Source: Anaerovoracaceae bacterium
GTDB lineage: Bacteria > Bacillota > Clostridia > Peptostreptococcales > Anaerovoracaceae
DNA: 52,054 nt
Assembly (NCBI GenBank): GCA_029983755.1
Contig: JASBYX010000007.1
Span: 1-52,054 of the forward strand
Direction: 5' to 3'
Shown: in pieces, positions 24,786 to 34,242 of the stretch
Numbering within the stretch: the stretch's first letter is position 1
How the letters are laid out: every line of letters starts with the position of its first letter
Notes under the pieces: generated by a model
Seen by the model: the letters and a program-made list of their open reading frames with translations, nothing else
The model's database searches: none
Told to the model about the DNA's origin: nothing
Program-made: the position numbers and the translations under genes

Positions 24786-27700
24786 ATGAGTGAATTTAGA
24801 CGCTTTAAGAGGGTTCTGGTTGCCAACAGAGGGGAAATTGCCATAAGAATTTTCAGAGCATGTGCAGAGCTTGGAATCAGGACGGTTGCGATTTATTCTG
24901 AGGAGGATAAGAACGCCCTTTTCAGGGTGAGAGCTGATGAATCCTACCAGATAGGCAAGGGGAAATCCGCCGTTGATGCCTACCTTGGTATAGATGAAAT
25001 CATTGAGCTTGCCAAGAGCAAGGGAGTAGATGCCATACATCCGGGATATGGATTCTTGTCTGAAAATGTGGAGTTTGCAAAGGCTTGTGAGGAAGCCGGC
25101 ATCGAGTTCATAGGGCCGACCCATGAGATGATGGATAAGCTCGGTGACAAGATCAAATCAAAGATTGTTGCGGATTCCGTTGGAGTGCCTACGATTCCGG
25201 GGGTAGAAGCTGCCATAAAGTCTGACAAAGAGGCCATTGAGTTTGCAAATGCCTGTGGCTATCCTGTAATGCTGAAGGCTGCTGCAGGAGGCGGCGGAAG
25301 AGGTATGAGAATCGTTAGGGAAGAAAGCGATCTGATAGCTGAATACCGCAGTGCCAGAAGCGAGGCAAAGAAGGCATTTGGAATAGATGATATCTTCATC
25401 GAGAAATATCTTGAAAATCCTAAACACATAGAGGTTCAGATACTAGGTGACAAGCACGGAAATCTTGTTCACCTCTTCGAGCGTGACTGCTCAATACAGA
25501 GAAGGCATCAAAAAGTAATCGAATTTACTCCTGCCCTGTGTCTGAGCGATGAGCAGAGAGAGGCCATATGCAGCGATGCGATTAAGATTGCAAGGGCTGT
25601 GAATTATAGGAGTGCAGGAACTGTTGAATTCCTATTGGATCAAGATGGAAATCACTACTTCATCGAGATGAATCCTAGAATCCAGGTGGAGCATACTGTT
25701 ACAGAAATGGTTACAGGTGTTGACATCGTACAGAGTCAGATCCTCATTGCAGAGGGCAAGGAACTGGGAGATGAAGAAATCGGAATTAAGAGCCAAGAGG
25801 ATATTAAGGTCAGGGGCTATGCCATACAGTGCAGGATTACAACAGAGGATCCGGCCAATGGATTTGCTCCGGACACCGGTGTCATAGAACTTTACAGGTC
25901 TGCGTCAGGATATGGAATCAGGCTTGATGGAGGAAACGGATTTACAGGATCTGAAGTAACTCCATATTATGACAGTCTTTTGGTTAAGATAACCTCATGG
26001 GCACTCACCTTCGATGGGGCAACTAGGAAGGCCATAAGAGCGCTCAGGGAGACCCAGATCAAGGGAGTAAAGACAAACATCGGATTCCTTCTTAATGTTT
26101 TGAACCATCCTAAGTTCAAAGCAGGAGACTGTAATACAGGGTTTATAGGCGCAACTCCTGAACTCTTTGATATACCGAAAAAGGATGATAAGGAGCTCAG
26201 AGTTCTGAACTACATCGGGGACCTGGTTGTAAATGTTACTAAAGGTGAGAAGCCTAGGTTTAACGTGCCAATCTTCCCTAAGTTTTCTGACGAGGATATA
26301 TCTGCCCTTCGTGGAACAAAACAGATTCTCGATGAGGGCGGCCCTGAGGCTGTTGTCGACTGGGTTAAAAACCAGAAAAAGCTTTTGGTTACAGATACCA
26401 CAATGAGGGATGCCCAACAGTCTCTCATGGCTACAAGGGTGAGAACCGTTGACATGGTGAAGATTGCACCTGCAGTTGCCATGTACGGCAAAGATCTTTT
26501 CTCTTTGGAGATGTGGGGAGGGGCAACCTTTGATACTGCATTCAGATTCCTGAAGGAAGATCCATGGGAAAGACTGGAAACCCTGAGAAAGAAGATACCA
26601 AATATTTTGTTCCAAATGCTCATAAGAGGGGCAAATGCAGTTGGATACAAGAACTATCCTGACAATGTCATCAGGGAGTTTGTGAAGCTGTCCGCAGAAA
26701 AGGGCATAGATGTTTTCAGGATTTTTGACTCTCTGAACTGGATTGAGGGCATGAAGATCGCCCTTGACGAAGTGCTTAAGCAGGATAAAATTGCAGAGGC
26801 ATGCATGTGCTATACAGGAGATATTTTGGACGAATCCAGAACGAAGTATAACCTGGAGTACTACATAAGAATGGCAAAGGCTCTAGAGGCTGAGGGAACC
26901 CACATGCTTGGTATCAAGGATATGTCAGGCCTTCTAAAGCCTATGGCGGCGTACAAGCTCATCACAGCCCTTAAAGAAGAGATCAACATCCCTATTCACC
27001 TTCACACACATGACACAAGTGGAAACGGAGTGGCAACTGTTTTGATGGCTGCTCAAGCAGGAGTTGATGTTATAGATGCTGCCTTTAACTCCATGTCAGG
27101 ACTGACCTCACAGCCTGCACTGAATTCAATAGTTGCAGCTGTTGAAAATTCACCTATTGAGACAGGAATTGACATTGATGGAATACAAAAGATTTCCGAG
27201 TACTGGCAGGATGTAAGGCCTGTTTATGCGAACTTCGAATCAGATCTTAAGACTTCCACAGCTGAGATTTATAAGTACGAAATTCCGGGGGGCCAGTACT
27301 CCAACCTGAAACCTCAGGTTGAGAGCTTTGGACTTGGACACAAGTTTGAAGAAGTCAAGGATATGTACAAAAGCGTAAATACTATGCTAGGTGACATCGT
27401 CAAGGTTACCCCATCCTCCAAGATGGTTGGAGACATGGCAATTTTCATGGTGCAAAACGATCTGACACCTGAAAACATACTGGAAAAGGGCAGAAACTTT
27501 GACTACCCTGACTCAATCGTTTCCTACTTTGAGGGAATGATGGGACAGCCTGAGGGCGGATTCCCTGAGGATCTGCAGAAGATGGTTCTAAAGGGCAAGA
27601 AGCCGATAACATGTAGACCTGGCGAACTCCTAGAGCCTGAAGATTTTGATGCCCTGAGAGAAAAGCTGAAAACCGATCTTGGGATTGAAGGCACACCTAT

Positions 27701-28241
27701 AGAAGTCATAAGTTATGCGATGTACCCTAAGGTATTCGAGGACTATGTCAATACCATCAAGAAACAGGGAAGCCTGAGACTGATGGGATCCGATGTGTTC
27801 TTCCACGGAATCAAGGTAGGGGAAACATGCGAGGTAAAAATCAGCGAAGGTAAGGAGCTCATAATCAAGCTCGTTGAGATTCGTGAGCCTGAAGCCGGCG
27901 GCTATAGAGATGTTGTGTTTGAGGTCAACGGAAACAGAAGAACCGTAAAGATAAAGGATAACGATGTTGAAGAGTCGGTAAACACAACAGTCACCGTAAT
28001 GGCCGATGAGGATAATCCTTTAGAGATCGGGGCAAACATCCCGGGTAAGATTATCAAAGTGCTGGTCGGCGTAGGGGACAAAATAGCTGAAAGCGATCCT
28101 ATCGCCATAGTTGAGGCAATGAAAATGGAAAGCAAAATAATAGCCACTGCTCACGGTGTCGTAGATGAAATCTTCGTAAAAGAAGGTCAGCAGGTCAAGG
28201 CAGGAGAAATGGTGGCAATCCTCAAGGAAGAAGAAAAATAA
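24786..28241 (+). CDS. pyc: Pyruvate carboxylase
   Basis: This biotin enzyme makes oxaloacetate from pyruvate, bicarbonate and ATP. The 1151-aa chain has the full single-polypeptide layout. Biotin carboxylase is at 5-455, with the ATP-grasp KAAAGGGGRGM near 164 and EMNPRIQVEHTVTE. The carboxyltransferase is at about 530-800, with DTTMRDAQQS near 537 and HTHDTSGNG. A central allosteric and PYC_OADA region follows. The biotinyl domain has EAMKMES, with the biotinylated Lys at 1113. No biotin ligase is nearby. With PPDK at 34.2 kb it links pyruvate, oxaloacetate and PEP. A Shine-Dalgarno-like GGAAAG precedes ATG 24786. Confidence 0.96.
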   Translation: MSEFRRFKRVLVANRGEIAIRIFRACAELGIRTVAIYSEEDKNALFRVRADESYQIGKGKSAVDAYLGIDEIIELAKSKGVDAIHPGYGFLSENVEFAKACEEAGIEFIGPTHEMMDKLGDKIKSKIVADSVGVPTIPGVEAAIKSDKEAIEFANACGYPVMLKAAAGGGGRGMRIVREESDLIAEYRSARSEAKKAFGIDDIFIEKYLENPKHIEVQILGDKHGNLVHLFERDCSIQRRHQKVIEFTPALCLSDEQREAICSDAIKIARAVNYRSAGTVEFLLDQDGNHYFIEMNPRIQVEHTVTEMVTGVDIVQSQILIAEGKELGDEEIGIKSQEDIKVRGYAIQCRITTEDPANGFAPDTGVIELYRSASGYGIRLDGGNGFTGSEVTPYYDSLLVKITSWALTFDGATRKAIRALRETQIKGVKTNIGFLLNVLNHPKFKAGDCNTGFIGATPELFDIPKKDDKELRVLNYIGDLVVNVTKGEKPRFNVPIFPKFSDEDISALRGTKQILDEGGPEAVVDWVKNQKKLLVTDTTMRDAQQSLMATRVRTVDMVKIAPAVAMYGKDLFSLEMWGGATFDTAFRFLKEDPWERLETLRKKIPNILFQMLIRGANAVGYKNYPDNVIREFVKLSAEKGIDVFRIFDSLNWIEGMKIALDEVLKQDKIAEACMCYTGDILDESRTKYNLEYYIRMAKALEAEGTHMLGIKDMSGLLKPMAAYKLITALKEEINIPIHLHTHDTSGNGVATVLMAAQAGVDVIDAAFNSMSGLTSQPALNSIVAAVENSPIETGIDIDGIQKISEYWQDVRPVYANFESDLKTSTAEIYKYEIPGGQYSNLKPQVESFGLGHKFEEVKDMYKSVNTMLGDIVKVTPSSKMVGDMAIFMVQNDLTPENILEKGRNFDYPDSIVSYFEGMMGQPEGGFPEDLQKMVLKGKKPITCRPGELLEPEDFDALREKLKTDLGIEGTPIEVISYAMYPKVFEDYVNTIKKQGSLRLMGSDVFFHGIKVGETCEVKISEGKELIIKLVEIREPEAGGYRDVVFEVNGNRRTVKIKDNDVEESVNTTVTVMADEDNPLEIGANIPGKIIKVLVGVGDKIAESDPIAIVEAMKMESKIIATAHGVVDEIFVKEGQQVKAGEMVAILKEEEK

Positions 28242-28267
28242 CCGAGAAAGCAGAGAGGAAGCGGATT

Positions 28268-29263
28268 TTGACAGAAGAATTAAAAGAAATCTCCATCGCC
28301 GAGGACATCGACAGAGGCGAGCTATTTGGAACGATGGATAAGAACCTGAACCTGGTTCAGGAGGCTGCTAATGTTGAAATATTTCAGCGGGATGACAGCC
28401 TCCTGATAAGAGGAGAAAAGGTACAGCTTGCAGAAGAAATACTGACAGAACTCATGGATATTTTGGGTACCGGAGAAAAGCTTGATACCCAGAAGATCAA
28501 TTACATAATTCAGCTGAAAGAAAAGGGCATGTCCTATAAGGAAAGCCAGGTGAGCAAAGACATCGTCTGCTTTACGACCAGGGGAAAGCCCATAAGACCT
28601 AAGACCATAGGTCAGAGGAGTTATGTTAACAGCATCAGAAAGAGAGATGTGGTCTTTGGCATAGGGCCTGCCGGAACAGGGAAGACCTATCTGGCAGTTG
28701 CCATGGCTGTTACTGCATATAAGAACAAGCAAGTTGAGAAAATTATTCTGACAAGGCCTGCTGTTGAAGCGGGGGAGAACCTTGGATTCCTGCCGGGGGA
28801 TCTGCAGGACAAGGTGGATCCGTATCTGAGGCCGTTATATGACGCCTTGTACGATGTGCTCGGGCGTGAAACTGTTTTGCGCCTAAAAGAGAAGGAAACT
28901 ATTGAAATCGTTCCACTTGCGTACATGAGGGGAAGGACCTTGGACAACGCCTTCATAATTTTGGATGAGGCCCAAAACACCACCCAGGAGCAGATGAAGA
29001 TGTTTCTCACCAGGATGGGTTTCGGATCTAAGATGGTTATCACAGGGGATATCACACAGATTGACCTGCCAAGGGACAAGAAGTCTGGCCTTGATGTGGC
29101 AAGGAGAGTTCTTAGAGACGTAAAGGGAATAGACTTCTGCTATCTGAAGGAAGTAGACGTTGTAAGGCATGAGATGGTTAAGAGAATAATAAGTGCATAC
29201 GACAAATATTATTCAAAGCCAAACAAGAACAAAGGCGCCGTTGAAGATGAGGTTACCCAATGA
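28268..29263 (+). CDS. phoH: PhoH-family ATPase
   Basis: The 331-aa protein has a KH-like N-terminal part (about 1-110) and a RecA-like ATPase core with GPAGTGKTYLAVAMAV, VEAGENLGFLPGDL, FIILDEAQNTT (Walker B) and MVITGDITQIDLP. PhoH is an RNA-linked ATPase or helicase-like protein of uncertain role, often next to the RNase YbeY as here. The start is TTG 28268 behind AGAGAGGAAG. Its stop overlaps the ybeY ATG (ATGA at 29260-29263). It is the first gene of the conserved phoH-ybeY-cdd-era-recO group. Confidence 0.92.
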   Translation: MTEELKEISIAEDIDRGELFGTMDKNLNLVQEAANVEIFQRDDSLLIRGEKVQLAEEILTELMDILGTGEKLDTQKINYIIQLKEKGMSYKESQVSKDIVCFTTRGKPIRPKTIGQRSYVNSIRKRDVVFGIGPAGTGKTYLAVAMAVTAYKNKQVEKIILTRPAVEAGENLGFLPGDLQDKVDPYLRPLYDALYDVLGRETVLRLKEKETIEIVPLAYMRGRTLDNAFIILDEAQNTTQEQMKMFLTRMGFGSKMVITGDITQIDLPRDKKSGLDVARRVLRDVKGIDFCYLKEVDVVRHEMVKRIISAYDKYYSKPNKNKGAVEDEVTQ

Positions 29264-29739
29264 AGATTGTAGGGGATTTTTCTGAGAAAGACCTTTGGAG
29301 TCCAAAGGCTGAAGACATCATGTACAGAGCTTGCCAGCTGGCATGTAGCCAAGAAGGAATACCCGAGGAAAGGGTTGAGGTCAGCGTTACATTTGCAAGC
29401 GAGAATGAAATCCGTGAGCTGAACAGGGAGTACCGGGGAATAGATAAGACTACGGACGTATTGAGTTTTCCTCAATTCGAGATGGATGAAGAGGTGCCGG
29501 AAGAGGGGCCTATCTTCCTTGGGGATGTGGTGATATGCCCTGAAATATGCAGAAAACAAGCAGAGGAATACGGACATTCAATCGCCAGAGAATTCACATA
29601 TCTTTTCATACATAGCATACTTCATCTTTTAGGATATGATCACATGGACGAAGATGAGAGAAAAGAAATGAGACTGAGGGAAAAAGAAATATTAAAAACA
29701 GTGCTTGGAAAAGACGAAGGAGACATACAAAATGGATAA
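29260..29739 (+). CDS. ybeY: Endoribonuclease YbeY (rRNA maturation factor)
   Basis: YbeY is a single-metal RNase involved in 16S rRNA 3'-end maturation and ribosome quality control. The 159-aa protein has NREYRGIDKTTDVLSFP and the zinc motif HSILHLLGYDHMD, with the three conserved His. Length is typical. It is coupled to phoH upstream by a 4-base overlap and to cdd downstream by an 8-base overlap. Confidence 0.95.
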   Translation: MKIVGDFSEKDLWSPKAEDIMYRACQLACSQEGIPEERVEVSVTFASENEIRELNREYRGIDKTTDVLSFPQFEMDEEVPEEGPIFLGDVVICPEICRKQAEEYGHSIAREFTYLFIHSILHLLGYDHMDEDERKEMRLREKEILKTVLGKDEGDIQNG

Positions 29740-30151
29740 AAATGCAGGAACAAACATCAGCAACAAAGAACTTTTCAGGATGGCTGTTGAGGCAGAGAAG
29801 AATTCATATGCCCCATTCTCAAGACATCACGTAGGAGCTGCCCTTCTGTCTAAGGACGGCAAGGTGTTCACAGGAGTTAATGTGGAAAACTCCTCTTTGG
29901 GAGGAACCATATGCGCTGAGCGAACAGCTTGTACCAAGGCAGTTTCAGAGGGAACGAGGGAATTTACAAAGATTGCTATAAGTGCAAACGGAGGAGAGGC
30001 TTGGCCTTGCGGAATATGCAGGCAATTCCTCTACGAGTTTGCCCCTGACTTGAGAGTTATAACAGGTCCTGACGAAGACCACCTCAGCGATGTTAGCCTG
30101 AGCGAGGCTTTGCCGCACGGGTTCAGAGTAGAGAGCTTTGACAATGAATAA
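29732..30151 (+). CDS. cdd: Cytidine deaminase
   Basis: This enzyme hydrolytically deaminates cytidine and deoxycytidine to uridine and deoxyuridine. The 139-aa protein has YAPFSRHHVGAALL, NVENSSLGGTICAERTA (zinc Cys and catalytic Glu) and PCGICRQFL (two zinc Cys), the layout of the small homotetrameric class. ATG 29732 is chosen because GAAGGAGA lies 8 bases upstream and the family starts near here; an in-frame ATG at 29705 sits before that site. The uridine formed is a substrate for Pdp at 18.0 kb. Confidence 0.94.
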   Translation: MDKNAGTNISNKELFRMAVEAEKNSYAPFSRHHVGAALLSKDGKVFTGVNVENSSLGGTICAERTACTKAVSEGTREFTKIAISANGGEAWPCGICRQFLYEFAPDLRVITGPDEDHLSDVSLSEALPHGFRVESFDNE

Positions 30152-31037
30152 ATCAGCATTTGTAGGAATCGTTGGGAGACCTAATGTGGGAAAATCCACC
30201 CTCCTGAACAGATTCTTAGGAGAAAAAATCGCCATAACTGCCAACAAACCCCAGACCACAAGAAACACTATACGGGGAATCTATACTCGGGACACAGAAG
30301 AAGGAAAAATACAGCTAATCTTCCTTGACACCCCTGGGATACATAAGGGGAAGAACAAGCTGGGGAAGTCAATGACTGAAGCAGCCATAAGAACCTTCTC
30401 GGAGGTTGATGTTTTGTTGTTTCTGATAGATAGTCGCATAGACAAAGGCCCCGGGGACATGAACATCGTGGAAATGCTGAAAGGTGTAGATACTCCAAAG
30501 ATTCTCGTTATCAACAAAATAGATTTGATGTCTCCTGATGACCTGAAGGAGACTTTTACGGCCTATGAAGATATGGGGATATTCCAAAGTGTTGTGGGGA
30601 TTTCGGCAACTGAGGGAGCAGGAGTTCCGGAGCTTTTGGAGGAAGTTGAGAAGATTGCAGAGCCGGGGCCTATGTACTTTCCGGAGGACATGATTACAGA
30701 CCATCCGGAAAAGTTTATAGTAAGCGAAATAATCAGGGAAAAAGCCTTGGAATTTCTTGAAGATGAGGTGCCTCACGGGGTGGCTGTGGAAATTGAAAGT
30801 TACAAAGAACTTGACAATCTCACTAGGATCGGTGCTGTGATTTACTGTGAAAAGAAAAGTCACAAGGGAATCATCATCGGCAAGAATGGCCGCAAACTCA
30901 AAGGTATCGGAAAGAGCGCCAGATTAGACATAGAAGCTCTAGTGGGTACCAAGGTGTTCCTTGAGCTTTGGGTTAAAGTTAAGGAAAACTGGAGAGATAG
31001 TGACTTCATGCTCTCGAATTTTGGATATAAGGAATGA
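30144..31037 (+). CDS. era: GTPase Era
   Basis: Era binds 16S rRNA near its 3' end and acts in 30S assembly. The 297-aa protein has G1 GRPNVGKST, the switch region NKPQTTRNTIRGI, G3 DTPGIHK and G4 NKIDLM. A C-terminal KH domain has EKKSHKGIIIGKNGRKLKGI. Length and motifs are standard. ATG 30144 is preferred over an in-frame TTG at 30138. The gene overlaps cdd by 8 bases and recO starts 7 bases later, a typical Clostridia order. Confidence 0.96.
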   Translation: MNKSAFVGIVGRPNVGKSTLLNRFLGEKIAITANKPQTTRNTIRGIYTRDTEEGKIQLIFLDTPGIHKGKNKLGKSMTEAAIRTFSEVDVLLFLIDSRIDKGPGDMNIVEMLKGVDTPKILVINKIDLMSPDDLKETFTAYEDMGIFQSVVGISATEGAGVPELLEEVEKIAEPGPMYFPEDMITDHPEKFIVSEIIREKALEFLEDEVPHGVAVEIESYKELDNLTRIGAVIYCEKKSHKGIIIGKNGRKLKGIGKSARLDIEALVGTKVFLELWVKVKENWRDSDFMLSNFGYKE

Positions 31038-31044
31038 TATACTG

Positions 31045-31797
31045 ATGCTTTTACATACTGAAGCAGTGGTTTTGAGACGCACAAGGGCTGCAGGCGGTGT
31101 AAACATGCTGAGCCTTTTCACAAAGAAATATGGGAAAATCTCTGTGGGTTCAAAGCTGGGCTTTGGTGGAAAGAGAAGATCGGAACTTGCAATAAGTCCC
31201 TTTACCCTTGGAGATTACAAGATTTTCAGCAACAGGGGCTACTATAACTTGGATTCGGCGGATGTTATCAAGACATATTATGCCATCGGAGAGGATTTTG
31301 AGAAATACGGTGCCGCCTCGTTGGTTCTTGAGCTCACTAACAGGCTGATGCCTGAGGATCAGCCTATGGCGGAAGTTTTCACCCTTTTGAAAACCTTTCT
31401 TGAGATCACAGAGGAAAGGAAGCGATCCCCGGAGACACTGGTGTTGGCTTATGAGATTAAGCTTCTGAAAAAGCTGGGCTACTTTCCGAATCTTGGAGAA
31501 TGCACTGTGTGTGGAGCTAAGGAAGGACTCAAATATTTCTCTGTGGAACATGGGGGCTTGATCTGTGAAGAGTGCAGAGAAAAACAGGGCAATTCGTTGA
31601 TTTATGACGCAGAATTTGGTATGATAGAAGTTGTAAAATATTTTGAGGTGACACCATTTCGCAGATTTAAAAATTTAGCTTTAAAAAGAGAGGACGCCAC
31701 AAAACTGCAAAAGGTCATACGAGAATATATGGCATACCACCTGGACATTACTCAATTGCTTAGCGACAGTCTATCTGCGGGACTTTTCAGCGAGTAA
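31045..31797 (+). CDS. recO: DNA repair protein RecO
   Basis: RecO loads RecA at SSB-coated gaps together with RecR. The 250-aa protein has an N-terminal OB-fold (TEAVVLRRTRAAGGVNMLSL, FTKKYGKIS) and a helical C-terminal part. A four-cysteine zinc site lies at CTVCGAKEG and CEEC. ATG 31045 matches the family start; the open frame extends upstream into era without homology. AAGGA lies 11 bases upstream, a slightly long spacing. It is the last gene of the phoH-recO group. Confidence 0.92.
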   Translation: MLLHTEAVVLRRTRAAGGVNMLSLFTKKYGKISVGSKLGFGGKRRSELAISPFTLGDYKIFSNRGYYNLDSADVIKTYYAIGEDFEKYGAASLVLELTNRLMPEDQPMAEVFTLLKTFLEITEERKRSPETLVLAYEIKLLKKLGYFPNLGECTVCGAKEGLKYFSVEHGGLICEECREKQGNSLIYDAEFGMIEVVKYFEVTPFRRFKNLALKREDATKLQKVIREYMAYHLDITQLLSDSLSAGLFSE

Positions 31798-31817
31798 TAT
31801 TTTTAAGGAGAAAAACT

Positions 31818-32792
31818 ATGGAAATCACTTTGGAAAAAATCGAGTTAGTTAAGGACAGAACAGGAGTGTCCTACAGAGAAGCTAAGGAAGCCCTTGAGGA
31901 AAACGGGGGTAATGTTGTAGATGCTATCATCTATCTTGAAGATTCTGTAAATGGCGAAGTTCACAGCCAGAGGGAGCCAAACAAGAAGGAAGATATCATT
32001 GATAAGCTCAAAGGCATTGTAGCAAAGGGAAATGTAACAAAGATTGTTGTAAAGAAGGACGATGATGTTGTTCTGAACCTTCCTGTGAATGCAGGAATTA
32101 TCGGTGCTGTTGTAGCACCGTGGGGTATCGTTGCAGGACTTGTTGCTGCATTTGGATTCAGATGCAGAATTGAAGTTGTAAAAGATGACGGGTCAACAAT
32201 TGATATTTCCAACAAGGCAGACAAGATTTACGACAAAGGTGCCGTTTACTATGGCAAGGCAGGCGAGATATTTGACGATGCCAAGAATAAGGGAAGCGAA
32301 TATTTTGACGGTCTTAAGGAGAAGGCTCCTGTAGTTTCCGATATGTATGACGGTCTGAGGGATTTTGCTGCTGACATCAAGGACAAGATTCTCGACAGAG
32401 GTTCCGACCTTGAGGTTGAATGGGAAGAAGTCAAGGAAGATGCTGCAGATAAGGCAGAGACTGCAAAAGATAAAGCAGGTGAAGCTGTTGAAAACGCAAA
32501 GGACAAGGCTTCTGAACTAGCTAAGGACGCAAAGGAGAAGACTGAAGATGTTGCGAACAAAGCACAGAACAAGGCTGAGGAAGTGACTGATCAGGCTAAG
32601 GATAAGGCTGAAGAAGTAGCTGACCGAGCAAAAGATAAGGCTCAGGATGTGACCCATGCTGCAAAGGAGAAAGTTTCCGATGCAAGGGGGAAGGTTGATG
32701 ATGTTGCTGACAGTGCAAGAAATTCTGCAAAGGATGCACTGGATGCCTTGAATCACAGATTAGATAATATTGAAAAGGAATTGGATAAATAA
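31818..32792 (+). CDS. UBA-DUF4342 protein with a LEA-like repeat tail
   Basis: The 324-aa protein has three parts. Residues 1-45 look like a TS-N/UBA domain (VKDRTGVSYREAKEALEENG). Residues about 48-135 match DUF4342, with a hydrophobic stretch (VNAGIIGAVVAPWGIVAGLV) that may touch the membrane. From about 205 to the end it is charged and Ala-rich with 11-residue-type repeats (KDKAEEV, KDKASEL, KDKAQDV). That pattern resembles group-3 LEA and apolipophorin-like amphipathic helices seen in stress proteins. The function is unknown; a membrane- or protein-protecting role is only an inference. It lies between recO and glyS behind AAGGAG and is probably in the same transcript. Confidence 0.75.
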   Translation: MEITLEKIELVKDRTGVSYREAKEALEENGGNVVDAIIYLEDSVNGEVHSQREPNKKEDIIDKLKGIVAKGNVTKIVVKKDDDVVLNLPVNAGIIGAVVAPWGIVAGLVAAFGFRCRIEVVKDDGSTIDISNKADKIYDKGAVYYGKAGEIFDDAKNKGSEYFDGLKEKAPVVSDMYDGLRDFAADIKDKILDRGSDLEVEWEEVKEDAADKAETAKDKAGEAVENAKDKASELAKDAKEKTEDVANKAQNKAEEVTDQAKDKAEEVADRAKDKAQDVTHAAKEKVSDARGKVDDVADSARNSAKDALDALNHRLDNIEKELDK

Positions 32793-32797
32793 GTAAT

Positions 32798-34228
32798 ATG
32801 AGTAACGAAGTGACAATGGAGAAGCTGGTTGCCCTTGCAAAGGGCAGGGGATATGTGTTCCCGGGCTCTGAAATTTACGGAGGCCTTGCAAACACTTGGG
32901 ATTATGGTCCTTTAGGTGTGGAATTCAAGAACAATGTAAAGAAGGCTTGGTGGAAGAGATTCGTGCAGGAAAGCCCATATAACGTAGGGCTTGATGCTGC
33001 GATTCTCATGAATCCACAGACGTGGGTGGCATCAGGACATGTAGGAGGCTTCTCCGATCCACTTATAGATTGCAAGGGCTGTAAGTCTAGATTCCGTGCT
33101 GATAAGCTGATAGAGGACTATATGAAGGCTGAGAATTTGCCGGAAGAAGTAGTGGACGGATGGACCAACAAGGAGATGGAGGACTACATAACCGAAAAGG
33201 GTATAGCCTGTCCTGAATGCGGTAAGAAGGATTTCACTCCTATCAGACAATTCAATCTCATGTTCAAGACTTTCCAGGGAGTTACTGAGGAGAGCTCATC
33301 TCAGCTGTACCTGAGACCTGAAACTGCCCAGGGTATCTTCGTTAATTTCAAGAATGTTCAGAGGGCTTCAAGGAAGAAGATCCCTTTTGGAATTGCTCAG
33401 GTTGGGAAATCTTTCAGAAATGAGATTACACCGGGAAACTTTACTTTCCGAACCAGAGAGTTTGAACAGATGGAACTGGAGTTTTTCTGTAAGCCAGGAA
33501 CGGATATGGAGTGGTTCGAATACTGGAAGAAGTATTGCATGGACTGGCTCAAGGACCTTGGAATGAATCCTGAGAAAACCAGGATGAGGGATCATTCACC
33601 TGAGGAACTTTCCCACTACAGCAACGGAACTACAGATATTGAATATAAGTTTCCTTTCGGATGGGGAGAACTTTGGGGAATTGCCAACAGAACAGACTTT
33701 GACCTTAAATCTCACCAAGAGGTTTCCGGTGAATCGATGGTATATGTGGATCCTGATGCAGATCCGTCTCTACCTAAGGAAGATCCCGAGAGAAGGTATG
33801 TGCCGTACTGCATAGAGCCTTCCCTTGGAGCGGACAGAGTTGCTCTAGCATTTTTAGCTGATGCTTATTGCGAGGAGGAGCTGGAAGGGACAAACGGAAA
33901 GAAGGATGTGAGAACACTTCTAAAGCTCCATCCCGCACTTGCGCCGTTTAAGGCTGCCGTACTTCCCCTATCCAAAAAGCAGAGCGAAGAAGCTACTGAG
34001 TTATACAACGAGCTTGCTAAGGAATTTATGGTTGATTACGATGAAGCAGGTTCCATAGGCAAGAGATATAGAAGAGAAGATGAGATAGGAACGCCGTTTT
34101 GTATCTGTGTGGATTTTGATTCAGCAGAGGATGGCAGTGTAACAATTAGGGACCGTGACACCATGGAACAGGTTAGAATACCAAAGGACCGGGTGAAGCA
34201 GTATATAAATGAAAAACTTAAATTTTAA
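32798..34228 (+). CDS. glyS: Glycyl-tRNA synthetase, single-chain type
   Basis: This class II synthetase charges tRNA-Gly. The 476-aa chain is the alpha2 (GlyQS, eukaryote-like) form. It has GRGYVFPGSEIYGGLANTWD at the N-terminus, motif 2 FRNEITPGNFTFRTREFEQM, motif 3 PSLGADRVALAFL, and an anticodon-binding domain from about 375 (PFKAAVLPLSKK). The heterotetrameric glyQ/glyS form is not present in the window. The start is ATG 32798, 5 bases after the previous stop, with a poor ribosome site, which suggests translational coupling. Confidence 0.94.
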   Translation: MSNEVTMEKLVALAKGRGYVFPGSEIYGGLANTWDYGPLGVEFKNNVKKAWWKRFVQESPYNVGLDAAILMNPQTWVASGHVGGFSDPLIDCKGCKSRFRADKLIEDYMKAENLPEEVVDGWTNKEMEDYITEKGIACPECGKKDFTPIRQFNLMFKTFQGVTEESSSQLYLRPETAQGIFVNFKNVQRASRKKIPFGIAQVGKSFRNEITPGNFTFRTREFEQMELEFFCKPGTDMEWFEYWKKYCMDWLKDLGMNPEKTRMRDHSPEELSHYSNGTTDIEYKFPFGWGELWGIANRTDFDLKSHQEVSGESMVYVDPDADPSLPKEDPERRYVPYCIEPSLGADRVALAFLADAYCEEELEGTNGKKDVRTLLKLHPALAPFKAAVLPLSKKQSEEATELYNELAKEFMVDYDEAGSIGKRYRREDEIGTPFCICVDFDSAEDGSVTIRDRDTMEQVRIPKDRVKQYINEKLKF

Positions 34229-34242
34229 AGGAGAAATTAGAG

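Noticed and set aside
30961..31044. An extended N-terminus for RecO starting inside era
   Set aside because: The extra residues are the era sequence in another frame with no homology, and the family start is at ATG 31045.
32400..32790. Repetitive DNA in the DUF4342 gene as a CRISPR-like or satellite array
   Set aside because: The repeats are in-frame codons for 11-residue LEA-like units with no spacers. No CRISPR array was seen anywhere in the window.
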